This document shows positions 40,874-48,488 of a stretch of DNA of 64,000 nt, one piece after another. The stretch is taken from positions 116,922 to 180,921 of the forward strand of contig NZ_JBIAOU010000010.1 in the NCBI RefSeq assembly GCF_042879035.1, in the 5' to 3' direction. Position 1 is the first letter of the stretch, and every line of letters begins with the position of its first letter. The position numbers were made by a program, and so were the translations under genes. Under the pieces are notes generated by a model. The model searched no databases and was not told the DNA's origin. It saw only the letters and a program-made list of their open reading frames with translations. This stretch comes from Rhodococcus_G sp042879035 (GTDB lineage: Bacteria; Actinomycetota; Actinomycetes; Mycobacteriales; Mycobacteriaceae).

Positions 40874-41722
40874 TCAGGCTCCGATCTTGGCCAGGGTGCG
40901 ACGGGCGGCGACGGCGACGGCTTCGTCGAGCATCTGGCCGTCGAGTTGAGCGGCTCCGGCGCCGAGGGTCTCGGCCTCCTCGAGCGCGGCGAGGACCTTC
41001 TCGGCCTGGTCGGCCTGCTCGGCCGTCGGCGTGAAGGTTTCCTGCGCCGTGTCGATCTGCGCGGGGTGGATCACCCACTTGCCGTCGAAGCCGAGGTCGG
41101 CGACCCATCGGGTGGCGTCCCGGAACGCCTCGTCGTCCTTGATGCCGAGGAACGGTCCGTCGATCGCGTCCACCCCGGCCGCGCGGGCGGCGTGCAGTAC
41201 CCGATCCTGCACGTACAGCCACTGGGCGGGCCGGACCGATGTCGAACGACCCAGCGCCGCACCGAGATCCGCGTAGCCGATGATGACGGCGACGACCCGC
41301 GGACCGGCCGCGATCGCAACGACGTTCTGCACACCCGTGGGGGTCTCGACGAGCGCCTGCACCCGCAGCGGCACCCCTTCGGCGCCGCGCAGCAGCCGGT
41401 CGGCGGCATCGAGGTCGGCGACGGACTCGACCTTGGGGATCACGATCGACGCCAGCTCACCGGAGACCTCCGCGGCCGCGGCGAGGTCCGCCCGGAACCA
41501 CTCGGTGCCGGGGCCGTTGACCCGGACGGAGACGGCCCGCGTGGCGCCGTACTCGCGGACGAGGCGGGCGACGAGGTCGCGCGCCTCGTCCTTGCGGGCG
41601 GGCGTGACGGCGTCCTCGAGATCGAGCACGACCTCGTCCGCCGCGGACTCGAGTGCCTTGCGGGCCTTGCGTTCGTCGGACCCGGGCGCTACCAGTGCTG
41701 CTCGTCGCCGTGCTGCGATCAC
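40874..41722 (-). CDS. CitE/HpcH-type CoA-ester lyase
   Basis: 282-residue TIM-barrel lyase of the CitE / malyl-CoA lyase family: RRRAALVAPGSDERKARKAL, the metal-site DLEDAVTP, IVIPKVESVADLD, ALVETPTG with the metal Glu, and GYADLGAALGR. Members cleave (S)-malyl-, beta-methylmalyl- or citramalyl-CoA into an acyl-CoA plus glyoxylate or pyruvate. The gene order lyase, hydratase, ACAD recalls the Rv2498c-Rv2500c region of Mycobacterium tuberculosis. GTG at 41722 follows AAGGGAT. Its promoter region carries the TGTACGGCCA half-site. Confidence 0.87.
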   Translation of the reverse strand: MIAARRRAALVAPGSDERKARKALESAADEVVLDLEDAVTPARKDEARDLVARLVREYGATRAVSVRVNGPGTEWFRADLAAAAEVSGELASIVIPKVESVADLDAADRLLRGAEGVPLRVQALVETPTGVQNVVAIAAGPRVVAVIIGYADLGAALGRSTSVRPAQWLYVQDRVLHAARAAGVDAIDGPFLGIKDDEAFRDATRWVADLGFDGKWVIHPAQIDTAQETFTPTAEQADQAEKVLAALEEAETLGAGAAQLDGQMLDEAVAVAARRTLAKIGA

Positions 41723-41782
41723 TGTCGATCCCTTCGGGATGTGTTCTCGGGTGAGCAGACGGATCCTCGCCCACCGCTGCCA

Positions 41783-41825
41783 ATAATGTACGGCCATTAT
41801 GCGCGGCCGGGCCGTGCCGCACCAA
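41783..41825 (-). promoter_or_regulatory. Predicted promoter and operator of the lyase-hydratase operon
   Basis: On the minus strand there is TTGGTG (41825-41820), an 18-bp spacer and CATAAT (41801-41796). The -10 lies within ATAATG-N6-CATTAT (41783-41800), a perfect inverted repeat enclosing TGTACGGCCATT (41787-41798). The same 12-mer core recurs inverted at the divergent ACAD promoter, so a repressor bound here would block transcription. Confidence 0.55.
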
Positions 41826-41910
41826 CCGGAACCGACCAGCGCCTCCACCGGGATGCGCCCGCGATTCGCGCAATGGCCCTGGGCTCGCACGTGGACGAGA
41901 GGAGCACGCG

Positions 41911-41949
41911 TTGACATCTGTACGACCACTCGGCAACAATGGCCGTACA
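41911..41949 (+). promoter_or_regulatory. Predicted ACAD-GntR promoter with inverted TGTACGRCCA operator
   Basis: TTGACA at 41911-41916 with AACAAT 18 bp later (41935-41940). TGTACGACCA (41919-41928) and TGGCCGTACA (41940-41949) form 10-bp inverted half-sites with one mismatch and an 11-bp spacer, covering the promoter. The GntR gene at 43182 lies in the same transcript and is the obvious candidate to bind. Confidence 0.6.
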
Positions 41950-41998
41950 AATTCTTCCCCGGGCTCACAGGGCCCGCGACACGGCGAGGACGTCCCGC

Positions 41999-43153
41999 GT
42001 GAGCTACTACCTGAACGACGAAGAGGCATTCCTGGTCCGGACCGTTCGAGAGTTCGTCGACCGTGAGGTCAAGCCGACCGTGCAGGAGGTCGAGCACGCG
42101 AACGAATACCCCGAACAGTGGATCGAGCAGATGAAGAAGATCGGCATCTACGGTCTGGCGATCCCGGAGGAGTACGGCGGCGCCCCGGTGTCGATGCCGT
42201 GCTACGTGCAGGTGACCGAGGAGCTGTCCCGCGGGTGGATGTCGCTCGCCGGCGCGATGGGCGGACACACCGTGGTCGCGAAGCTGCTCGGCCTGTTCGG
42301 CACCGAGGAGCAGAAGCAGCAGTACCTGCCGCGGATGGCGACCGGCGAGATCCGCGCGACGATGGCGCTGACCGAGCCCGGCGGCGGCTCCGACCTGCAG
42401 GCGATGACGACGAACGCCAAGCGTGACGGCGACGACCTCGTCATCAACGGCGCGAAGACGTGGATCACCAACGCCCGCCGCTCGGATGTCATTGCACTGC
42501 TGTGCAAGACGGATCCGGCCGCGACACCGCGCCACAAGGGCATCTCCATCGTGCTGGTCGAACACGGCCCCGGCCTGACCGTCTCGCGTGACCTGCCCAA
42601 GCTCGGCTACAAGGGTGTCGAGAGCTGCGAGCTCGCATTCGACAACTACCGGGTCCCGGCGACCGCCGTCCTCGGCGGCACCGAGGGCAAGGGCTTCGGG
42701 CAGATGATGAAGGGCCTCGAGACCGGACGCATCCAGGTGGCGTCCCGCGCGCTCGGTGTCGCGGCCGCCGCGCTCGAGGACGCCCTCGCGTACGCCCAGC
42801 AGCGGGAGAGCTTCGGGCAGCCGATCTGGAAGCACCAGTCGATCGGCAACTATCTCGCGGACATGGCGACGAAGCTGACCGCTGCCCGGCAGCTGACGCG
42901 GTTCGCCGCCGAGAAGTACGACGCCGGCGACCGCTGCGACATGGAGGCCGGCATGGCGAAGCTGTACGCGTCCGAGGTGGCGATGGAGATCACCCTCAAC
43001 GCGGTCCGCATCCACGGCGGGTACGGGTATTCCACCGAATACGACGTCGAACGCTACTTCCGCGACGCGCCGCTGATGATCGTCGGCGAGGGCACCAACG
43101 AGATCCAGCGCAACGTCATCGCCGGCCAACTCGTCGCGCGCGGCGGGATCTGA
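41999..43153 (+). CDS. Acyl-CoA dehydrogenase
   Basis: 384-residue ACAD with all standard features: IPEEYGGAPV, MALTEPGGGSDLQ (FAD/substrate loop), WITNARRSD, YAQQRESFGQPI, HGGYGYSTEYDVERYFRDA, and the catalytic Glu in VGEGTNEIQRNVI. It is the closest in-window paralogue of the first gene. GTG at 41999 is chosen because the family starts with a short DEEAFLVRTVREF helix; the ATG at 41939 lies inside the promoter/operator. Divergent from the CitE-type lyase and co-transcribed with GntR (28-bp gap). Confidence 0.92.
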   Translation: MSYYLNDEEAFLVRTVREFVDREVKPTVQEVEHANEYPEQWIEQMKKIGIYGLAIPEEYGGAPVSMPCYVQVTEELSRGWMSLAGAMGGHTVVAKLLGLFGTEEQKQQYLPRMATGEIRATMALTEPGGGSDLQAMTTNAKRDGDDLVINGAKTWITNARRSDVIALLCKTDPAATPRHKGISIVLVEHGPGLTVSRDLPKLGYKGVESCELAFDNYRVPATAVLGGTEGKGFGQMMKGLETGRIQVASRALGVAAAALEDALAYAQQRESFGQPIWKHQSIGNYLADMATKLTAARQLTRFAAEKYDAGDRCDMEAGMAKLYASEVAMEITLNAVRIHGGYGYSTEYDVERYFRDAPLMIVGEGTNEIQRNVIAGQLVARGGI

Positions 43154-43181
43154 CCGACTGGCCCACTATCATCGGACGGTC

Positions 43182-43931
43182 ATGAGAACCAGGGAGAAGG
43201 ACACCGTTCCGGCGTACCAGCTCGTCGCGGGCGCGCTGCGCGCCGACATCGCGGACGGGCGTTACCGGGACGGTGTCCGTCTGCCCACCGAATTCGAACT
43301 CGCGGAACAGTTCTCCGTGAGCAGGCAGACCGTCCGTCGCGCCTTCAGCGATCTCGTGGCCGAAGGCGTCGTCTACCGGGTACCCGGGCGCGGCACGTTC
43401 GCGACCGACTCGCGGACCACCGGTCGCTACCTGCGCCACCACGGCTCCATCGAAGACCTGATGAACCTCTCCGACGACACCGCGATGGAGGTACTCGAGC
43501 CGCTGCGCCGCCGGGTCGACATCGAGGCCGCGGCCCGGCTGCGCATCGACACCGACATCGTGCACACGGTGGTGTTCCGACGCATCCACGACGGCACCCC
43601 GTTCGTCCACACCACCGTGCACCTTCCCGAACACATCGCCCGGCACATCACCGACGCGCCGGAACTCATGGACCGCGCGGTCGGCACGTCGACGATCATC
43701 GGACTGCTCGAGCCGCACCTGAGCAGCCCGATCAGCGAGGCCGCGCAGTCCATCACCGTGGCGCCGGCGACCGAGGCGGTCGCCGCGGCGCTCGGCTGCG
43801 ACGTCGGGCACCCCATGCTGCGGATCGACCGGGTCTACTCCGACGCGCAGGGCCGCGTCGACGAGGTGTCCGTCAGCTACTTCCTGCCCGAGCACTACAC
43901 CTACCGGGTGACGCTGCGCCGGGGAATGTGA
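43182..43931 (+). CDS. HutC-type GntR transcriptional regulator (UTRA domain)
   Basis: 249-residue regulator. The N-terminal wHTH has LPTEFELAEQFSVSRQTVRRAFSDLVAEGVV and the wing YRVPGRGTF. The C-terminal UTRA (chorismate-lyase-like) ligand domain runs from about residue 90 to the end, with VFRRIHDGTPFVHTTVHLP and VDEVSVSYFLPEHYTYRVTL. HutC/FarR-type regulators sense small carboxylates, amino acids or acyl compounds and are usually displaced by the pathway substrate. It follows the ACAD directly and is the likely reader of the TGTACGRCCA sites. Confidence 0.92.
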   Translation: MRTREKDTVPAYQLVAGALRADIADGRYRDGVRLPTEFELAEQFSVSRQTVRRAFSDLVAEGVVYRVPGRGTFATDSRTTGRYLRHHGSIEDLMNLSDDTAMEVLEPLRRRVDIEAAARLRIDTDIVHTVVFRRIHDGTPFVHTTVHLPEHIARHITDAPELMDRAVGTSTIIGLLEPHLSSPISEAAQSITVAPATEAVAAALGCDVGHPMLRIDRVYSDAQGRVDEVSVSYFLPEHYTYRVTLRRGM

Positions 43932-44015
43932 CGGCACCGCCGTCGCGAATGTGACGGCACCGCCGTCGCGAATGTGACGGCACCGCCGTCGCGAATGTGA
44001 CGGCACCGCCGTCGC
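43924..44015. repeat. Four tandem copies of a 23-bp hairpin-forming unit
   Basis: Units begin at 43924, 43947, 43970 and 43993 and are identical. Each contains GACGGC-ACC-GCCGTC, a perfect 6-bp hairpin with a 3-base loop. The array starts at the last codons of the GntR gene and ends 31 bp before the convergent thioesterase stop. It may work as a multi-hairpin terminator; copy number may vary between strains. Confidence 0.85.
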
Positions 44016-44046
44016 GGCTGTGACCCGGTGACGGCCCGCGGCGCGG

Positions 44047-44442
44047 CTACGCGGTCGGGCGTTCGAGGTTCGCCAGCCGAACCTGTCCACGGGCCACGAG
44101 CTTCCCGTCGGCGCCGGTCAGCGTCACCGCCCACAGCTGCTGGGTGCGGCCGCGGTGAATCGGCAGGGCCTCCGCCTCGAGGGTGCCCTCGCTGACGGCA
44201 CGCAGGAAGTCGGTGTTGTTGTTGACCCCGACGACGGTGCGGCCCGGGCCGGTCCAGTACTCGGCACCACCGATGCTGGCGAGGGTCTCGATGACCGCGC
44301 AGTACACACCGCCGTGGACGATTCCGAACGGCTGGTGATGCTCGGGAGTCAAGTCCACCGTCGCGGCGACGCGTTCGGGTCCACGCGCCGTCAGCGTGAG
44401 CCCGAGCTTCTCGTTGAATCCGGTCGAAACCAGGTCGGTCAT
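44047..44442 (-). CDS. PaaI-like hot-dog acyl-CoA thioesterase
   Basis: 131-residue single hot-dog protein. PFGIVHGGVYCAVIETLAS near residue 40 carries the PaaI-type HGG motif with the catalytic Asn/Asp-Glu region, followed by GVNNNTDFLRAVSEGTLEAEA. Such enzymes release CoA from phenylacetyl- or hydroxybenzoyl-type thioesters or clear dead-end CoA esters. ATG at 44442; the GTG-rich upstream extension is unlike the family. It stands alone, divergent from the VTC operon. Confidence 0.88.
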   Translation of the reverse strand: MTDLVSTGFNEKLGLTLTARGPERVAATVDLTPEHHQPFGIVHGGVYCAVIETLASIGGAEYWTGPGRTVVGVNNNTDFLRAVSEGTLEAEALPIHRGRTQQLWAVTLTGADGKLVARGQVRLANLERPTA

Positions 44443-44642
44443 CGTCACTCCTCGCCGGCGAATACGGTGATCCACCCCATGCATTCACTTCCGCAGCGAG
44501 CGTATCCCCACCGATCTCGACAGGCCGGACGCGGTCCCCCCACACCGGGATTCGCCGACCGGCATCGTGGCCCGCCGAGTCGACTCCCAGCCGATTGCCA
44601 GCTTCTTTGAACTTTCTTTTGACGTTCATGGACTGTACTCGA

Positions 44643-44663
44643 GTCGTTCACCTTGTAAACGAC
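44643..44663. promoter_or_regulatory. Inverted repeat GTCGTT-N9-AACGAC upstream of the VTC operon
   Basis: Perfect 6-bp arms ending 22 bp before the ATG at 44686. TTGACG at 44619-44624 lies just upstream and may be part of the promoter, without a clear -10. The gap 44443-44685 (243 bp) holds nothing else that I can name. Confidence 0.4.
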
Positions 44664-44685
44664 TGATCCGGGAGATGCCGCAGCC

Positions 44686-45603
44686 ATGAGTGTGTTCGAC
44701 CGATTCCGGAAACGATCCGACCCGGATTCCGTACCCGAGTCGGCGGAACGGGCCCCCGTAGCCCCGATCGGCTTCCAGCAGACCGCGAGTGCACTGCACG
44801 CGTTCAACCGGTACGAGATCAAGTACTTCGTCGACGAGATGAAGGTCCCGGAACTGCGGCATGAACTGGCCGCCCGGATGGACACCGACCCGTACTCACC
44901 GCACGGCGGATACCCGGTGACCTCCCTGTACTACGACACCCCCGATCTGCGCTTCTACTGGGAGAAGATCGAGGGCCTCAAATTCCGCCGCAAACTGCGC
45001 CTGCGCTTGTACGGCCAGCCGTCCGACTGCACCGACGACACCCCGGTGCAGATCGAGATCAAGCAACGCGTCAACCGGGTCACCCAGAAACGTCGCATCG
45101 CCCTGCCCTACGCGGTGGCGCAGCGCTGGCTCAACGGCCGCGAGGACATCGAGTGCGATCCCGCCCAGCGACCGTTCGTGAACGAGGTGACCACGCTGAT
45201 CGGCAACCTCGACCTGCGGCCGATGGTCACCACCGGCTACCTGCGGGAGGCGTTCGTCGGCCGGGAGGCCGACCTCGGACTGCGGGTGACGATCGACCAC
45301 AAGATCCACGGCCGCGACCGCGACTTCCACTTCGCTTCCGGTGCCGAGAACCGGTTCATCATCCCGCCGAAGCTCGCGATCGTCGAACTCAAGGCCAACG
45401 AACGCGTCCCGTACTGGGCGACGGATCTGACTGCCCGCCTGAACATGTCGGTGATCCGGGTCTCGAAGTACTGCCAGTCGATCGAGGCGTTCGGGCTCGC
45501 ACCGCACTCGCGTAGCGGCGCACCGGAACTCGTCCTGCCCGCAGGCTACGACCGCCTCGCCCCCGCCGACGTGCTCGACGCCGCCACCCCCGCCGCGAGC
45601 TGA
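44686..45603 (+). CDS. VTC-domain (polyphosphate polymerase-like) protein
   Basis: 305-residue protein with the triphosphate-tunnel VTC domain. The charged strands that line the tunnel are visible in order: RYEIKYFV near residue 44, LYYDTPDLRFYWEKIEG, FRRKLRLRLYG, VQIEIKQR, TGYLREAF, LRVTIDHKI, IVELKAN near 237 and VSKYCQ near 265. In yeast Vtc4 this fold makes polyphosphate from ATP; bacterial homologues are mostly untested. All expected Lys/Arg/Glu positions are present, so activity is plausible. It has no membrane segment of its own. First gene of an operon with DUF4956 and CotH proteins. Confidence 0.88.
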   Translation: MSVFDRFRKRSDPDSVPESAERAPVAPIGFQQTASALHAFNRYEIKYFVDEMKVPELRHELAARMDTDPYSPHGGYPVTSLYYDTPDLRFYWEKIEGLKFRRKLRLRLYGQPSDCTDDTPVQIEIKQRVNRVTQKRRIALPYAVAQRWLNGREDIECDPAQRPFVNEVTTLIGNLDLRPMVTTGYLREAFVGREADLGLRVTIDHKIHGRDRDFHFASGAENRFIIPPKLAIVELKANERVPYWATDLTARLNMSVIRVSKYCQSIEAFGLAPHSRSGAPELVLPAGYDRLAPADVLDAATPAAS

Positions 45604-45655
45604 CCGTCGCCGGGCACCGCTCTTCGCCGTATTCCACACCTACGACAGGAAATCC

Positions 45656-46333
45656 ATGAACTTCGACCTGCAAGACCTGAGCGGGACGTTCAGCACATTC
45701 GACATCATCGTGTCGTTGTCGCTGGCGTTCGTGCTGTCCGCGATCATCGGCTGGGTCTACCGCTACACCCACAAGAACGTCTCCTACAGCCAGTCCTACG
45801 TGCAGACCCTCGTCATGGTCGGCATGATCATCTCGCTGATCATGCTCGTCGTCGGCTCCAACATCGCCCGCGCGTTCGCCCTCGTCGGTGCCCTGTCCGT
45901 CGTCCGATTCCGCAACGCCATCAAGGAAACCCGTGATGTCGGGTTCATCTTCCTGGTGATGGCGGTCGGCATGACCACCGGTACCCGGTTCTACCTGCTG
46001 GCCATCGCCGCGACCGTCGCGATCTGCCTCGTGCTCCTGATCATGAACAAGTTCAACTGGTTCAAGCTCGACGTCCAGCGTCAGGTCGTCAAGGTGCAGG
46101 TGCCGCCGGAGCAGGAGTACGCCGCCCTCGTCGAGGACGTCCTGATCCAGTACTGCACCGAATTCGAGCTCGTCTCCACCGAAGCGGTCCGCGCCGGCGC
46201 CCTCAACGAGCTGTACTACACCGCGCAGCTGAAGAAGGAACGCAAGCCGACGGAACTGATCTCCGCGCTCAGCGGCGTCAACACCGGCCAACGCGTCACG
46301 GTCCTGACCGGATACGACCAGACGGACATCTGA
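45656..46333 (+). CDS. DUF4956-family membrane protein
   Basis: 225-residue membrane protein. About four hydrophobic segments lie in residues 15-140, with the family's diagnostic cytoplasmic loop VRFRNAIKETRDVGFIF near residues 83-99, and a soluble C-terminal alpha/beta part from residue 140 (VKVQVPPEQEYAALVEDV...). The function is not established. Its genes very often neighbour VTC-domain and CotH genes, suggesting one membrane complex. The stop overlaps the CotH start (TGATG). Confidence 0.9.
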   Translation: MNFDLQDLSGTFSTFDIIVSLSLAFVLSAIIGWVYRYTHKNVSYSQSYVQTLVMVGMIISLIMLVVGSNIARAFALVGALSVVRFRNAIKETRDVGFIFLVMAVGMTTGTRFYLLAIAATVAICLVLLIMNKFNWFKLDVQRQVVKVQVPPEQEYAALVEDVLIQYCTEFELVSTEAVRAGALNELYYTAQLKKERKPTELISALSGVNTGQRVTVLTGYDQTDI

Positions 46334-48156
46334 TGCAACCGACGAACACCGCCGGACCGCCGGTCCCGAAACTCAGTCTCCGGCACCGGATCCCGACGTC
46401 ACTGCGTCAGCACTGGAAGCTGCTGGTGGTGTTCGTCGCGTTCGTGACGGTCATGGCGACCGTCTTCGGTGCGACCCGCATCCGACCCCAGATCTCCGGT
46501 GACGCCACCGTCATCGCGTCCGAGATCACCGACAACATCACCGGCACCGTCGACCTGTTCGACACCACCGTCGACCACGAGGTGTCCCTCGAGATCAGCG
46601 ATGCCGAGTACAAGGACATGATCGACACGTTCCAGAGCACCGGCGAGAAGAAGTGGGTGCTCGCCGACATCACCATCGACGGCACCCTCGTGAGCGACGT
46701 CTCGGTCCGGATCAAGGGCAACTCCACCCTCATGGGCGTGCGCGGCGACAACGCCATGCGCGGCGGCGGTTTCGCCCCACCGGAGGGAATGGAACTGCCC
46801 GAAGGAATGGAACTGCCCGAAGGGTTCCAGCTTCCCGACGGTGTCACCGCTCCGGAGGGTGCGCAACTTCCCGAGGGCGGGCAGGCACCCGCAGGGGGCA
46901 GCGCGATGGGTGGTGGCATGGGTGGCATGACACAGCAGGCGTCGGCGGACGATCCGACGTCGCTGCCGCTGCTCGTCAGCTTCGACGAGAACGAATCCGG
47001 CCGCGCCTACCAGGGTTTGACGGAACTGTCGATCCGGCCCGGCTCCCCCGTGCTCAACGAGGCGATGGCACTGTCGCTGACCGCGGACACCGACCAGGCG
47101 TCCCAGCGCTACACCTACGCCGTGTACTCCATCAACGACAGCGCCACCACGACCCGGCTGCTGCTCGAGCACCCCGACGACGGGTACGCCAACTCACTGT
47201 TCGACTCCGACGGCTACCTCTACAAGGCCGATGCGAACTCGCGGTTCGAGTACGCCGGCGACGACCAGTCCGCCTACGCCGACCAGTTCAAGCAGATCAA
47301 CGCCGTCGGCAGCGGCAACCTGCAGCCGATCATCAACTTCCTGAAGTGGTTGGACTCGGCGAGTGACGAGGAGTTCGACGCGCACCTGGCGGACTGGGTC
47401 GACGTCGACTCGTTCGCCGACTACGTGGCCACACAGAACCTGCTCGTCAACGGCGACGACATGAGCGGACCGGGCCAGAACTACTATCTCTGGTACGACC
47501 TCGACACGGGGAAGATCACCGTCGTCTCCTGGGACCTCAACATGGCGATGACGGGCGGCACCACCACCGGCCCGAACGACACGGTCTCGATGGGGATGGG
47601 TGGTCGCGGTGGCGCCGCCGCCCCGGCCGACGGTGGCGCGGTCACGGCGACCGATGGCGGTGCCGCGGCGGGCGCAGGCGCGCCGACCGACGGCACGACG
47701 CCACCGCAGGGAACGGCACCGCAGCGTGGAACGGCAGCACAGCAGGGCACTGCAGCACAGCAGGGAACGGCACCGCAGCAGGGGATGACTCGCCGCGGCA
47801 ACACCGGTGCGGCCGGTGCGGCCGGTGCGGCCGGCACGGCGGGCGCCGAGGGCGCGCAGCAGGGTCGAGCTCAAGGTGCCGGTATGGGTGCGGGCGGTGG
47901 ACGGCAGTCGTCGAACGCCCTGAAGACCCGGTTCCTGGCGTCCGATGCGTTCACCGACGTGTACCAGGCGGCCTACTGGGATCTGTTCGACCGGATGTAC
48001 ACCAGCGGACTCGCGTCCGACACCCTGGACCAGCTGGCCGAATCCGTCCCGCTCAGTGACAGTCTCAGCGCGGAGGACCTGCAGTCGAGTGTCGACACGA
48101 TGCGTACCTGGATCGATCAGCGCACCGCGGCACTGGCGGCGCAGCGCACCGACTGA
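46333..48156 (+). CDS. CotH-family kinase-like membrane-anchored protein with low-complexity inserts
   Basis: 607-residue protein. It has one N-terminal membrane segment (about residues 29-47), a beta part with DVSVRIKGNSTL, and the CotH core: YLYKAD, YVATQNLLVNGDD with the conserved Asp, NYYLWYDLDTGKITVVSWDLNMAM near residue 380-403, and a C-terminal helical part. CotH proteins are atypical kinases that phosphorylate secreted proteins. Two low-complexity blocks interrupt it: residues about 148-200 (repeats of EGxxLP) and 422-520 (hexapeptides GTAxQQ, then Gly/Ala). Both keep the frame. It probably acts outside the membrane, with the VTC and DUF4956 partners inside. Confidence 0.88.
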   Translation: MQPTNTAGPPVPKLSLRHRIPTSLRQHWKLLVVFVAFVTVMATVFGATRIRPQISGDATVIASEITDNITGTVDLFDTTVDHEVSLEISDAEYKDMIDTFQSTGEKKWVLADITIDGTLVSDVSVRIKGNSTLMGVRGDNAMRGGGFAPPEGMELPEGMELPEGFQLPDGVTAPEGAQLPEGGQAPAGGSAMGGGMGGMTQQASADDPTSLPLLVSFDENESGRAYQGLTELSIRPGSPVLNEAMALSLTADTDQASQRYTYAVYSINDSATTTRLLLEHPDDGYANSLFDSDGYLYKADANSRFEYAGDDQSAYADQFKQINAVGSGNLQPIINFLKWLDSASDEEFDAHLADWVDVDSFADYVATQNLLVNGDDMSGPGQNYYLWYDLDTGKITVVSWDLNMAMTGGTTTGPNDTVSMGMGGRGGAAAPADGGAVTATDGGAAAGAGAPTDGTTPPQGTAPQRGTAAQQGTAAQQGTAPQQGMTRRGNTGAAGAAGAAGTAGAEGAQQGRAQGAGMGAGGGRQSSNALKTRFLASDAFTDVYQAAYWDLFDRMYTSGLASDTLDQLAESVPLSDSLSAEDLQSSVDTMRTWIDQRTAALAAQRTD

Positions 48157-48192
48157 GGTCGACGAACCGGCCACGCCACCGTGGTCGGTTCG

Positions 48193-48462
48193 TCAGGCTA
48201 CGGCCACGAGGCGAGGCCGCACGGGTGTCGGGGCACCGGCGACGGTGACGCGGTCGGTCGGCCGGACGAGCTGGCCGGGGTGCCGGGCCGGTCGGCCGTT
48301 GACCAGGACGAGGCCCTCCATCACCAACGCCGACGCCTGCGCGGGAGCTACGTGTGGGTTCTGCTCGAGCAGCACGTCGCGGACCGGGCGGCAGGCAAGT
48401 GCGTCGTTCATGTTCGCAGCCTGGGCGGCGGCCGTGAACTCCGCCGCTGCCGGAGCCGACAC
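48193..48462 (-). CDS. Small S4-domain RNA-binding protein
   Basis: Up to 89 residues. Residues about 26-75 match an S4 domain: VRDVLLEQNPHVAPAQASALVMEG followed by LVLVNGRPARHPGQLVRPTDRVTV, the helix-turn-helix plus strand that binds RNA in ribosomal S4, RluA and TlyA proteins. The start is uncertain; GTG at 48462 or ATG at 48411 (72 residues). It is divergent from the interrupted secreted-protein gene with a 26-bp gap, and convergent with CotH. The specific RNA target is unknown. Confidence 0.65.
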   Translation of the reverse strand: MSAPAAAEFTAAAQAANMNDALACRPVRDVLLEQNPHVAPAQASALVMEGLVLVNGRPARHPGQLVRPTDRVTVAGAPTPVRPRLVAVA

Positions 48463-48488
48463 GCAACAGACGGCCGGGTGAACACATC

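Noticed and set aside
41723..43129. Upstream extension of the CitE-type lyase frame across the divergent ACAD gene
   Set aside because: It lies antisense to a clear ACAD. The lyase family start fits the GTG at 41722 with an RBS, and the promoter/operator sits just upstream.
43924..44015. Tandem 23-bp units considered as a CRISPR remnant
   Set aside because: Repeats are directly adjacent without spacers, and there are no cas genes.
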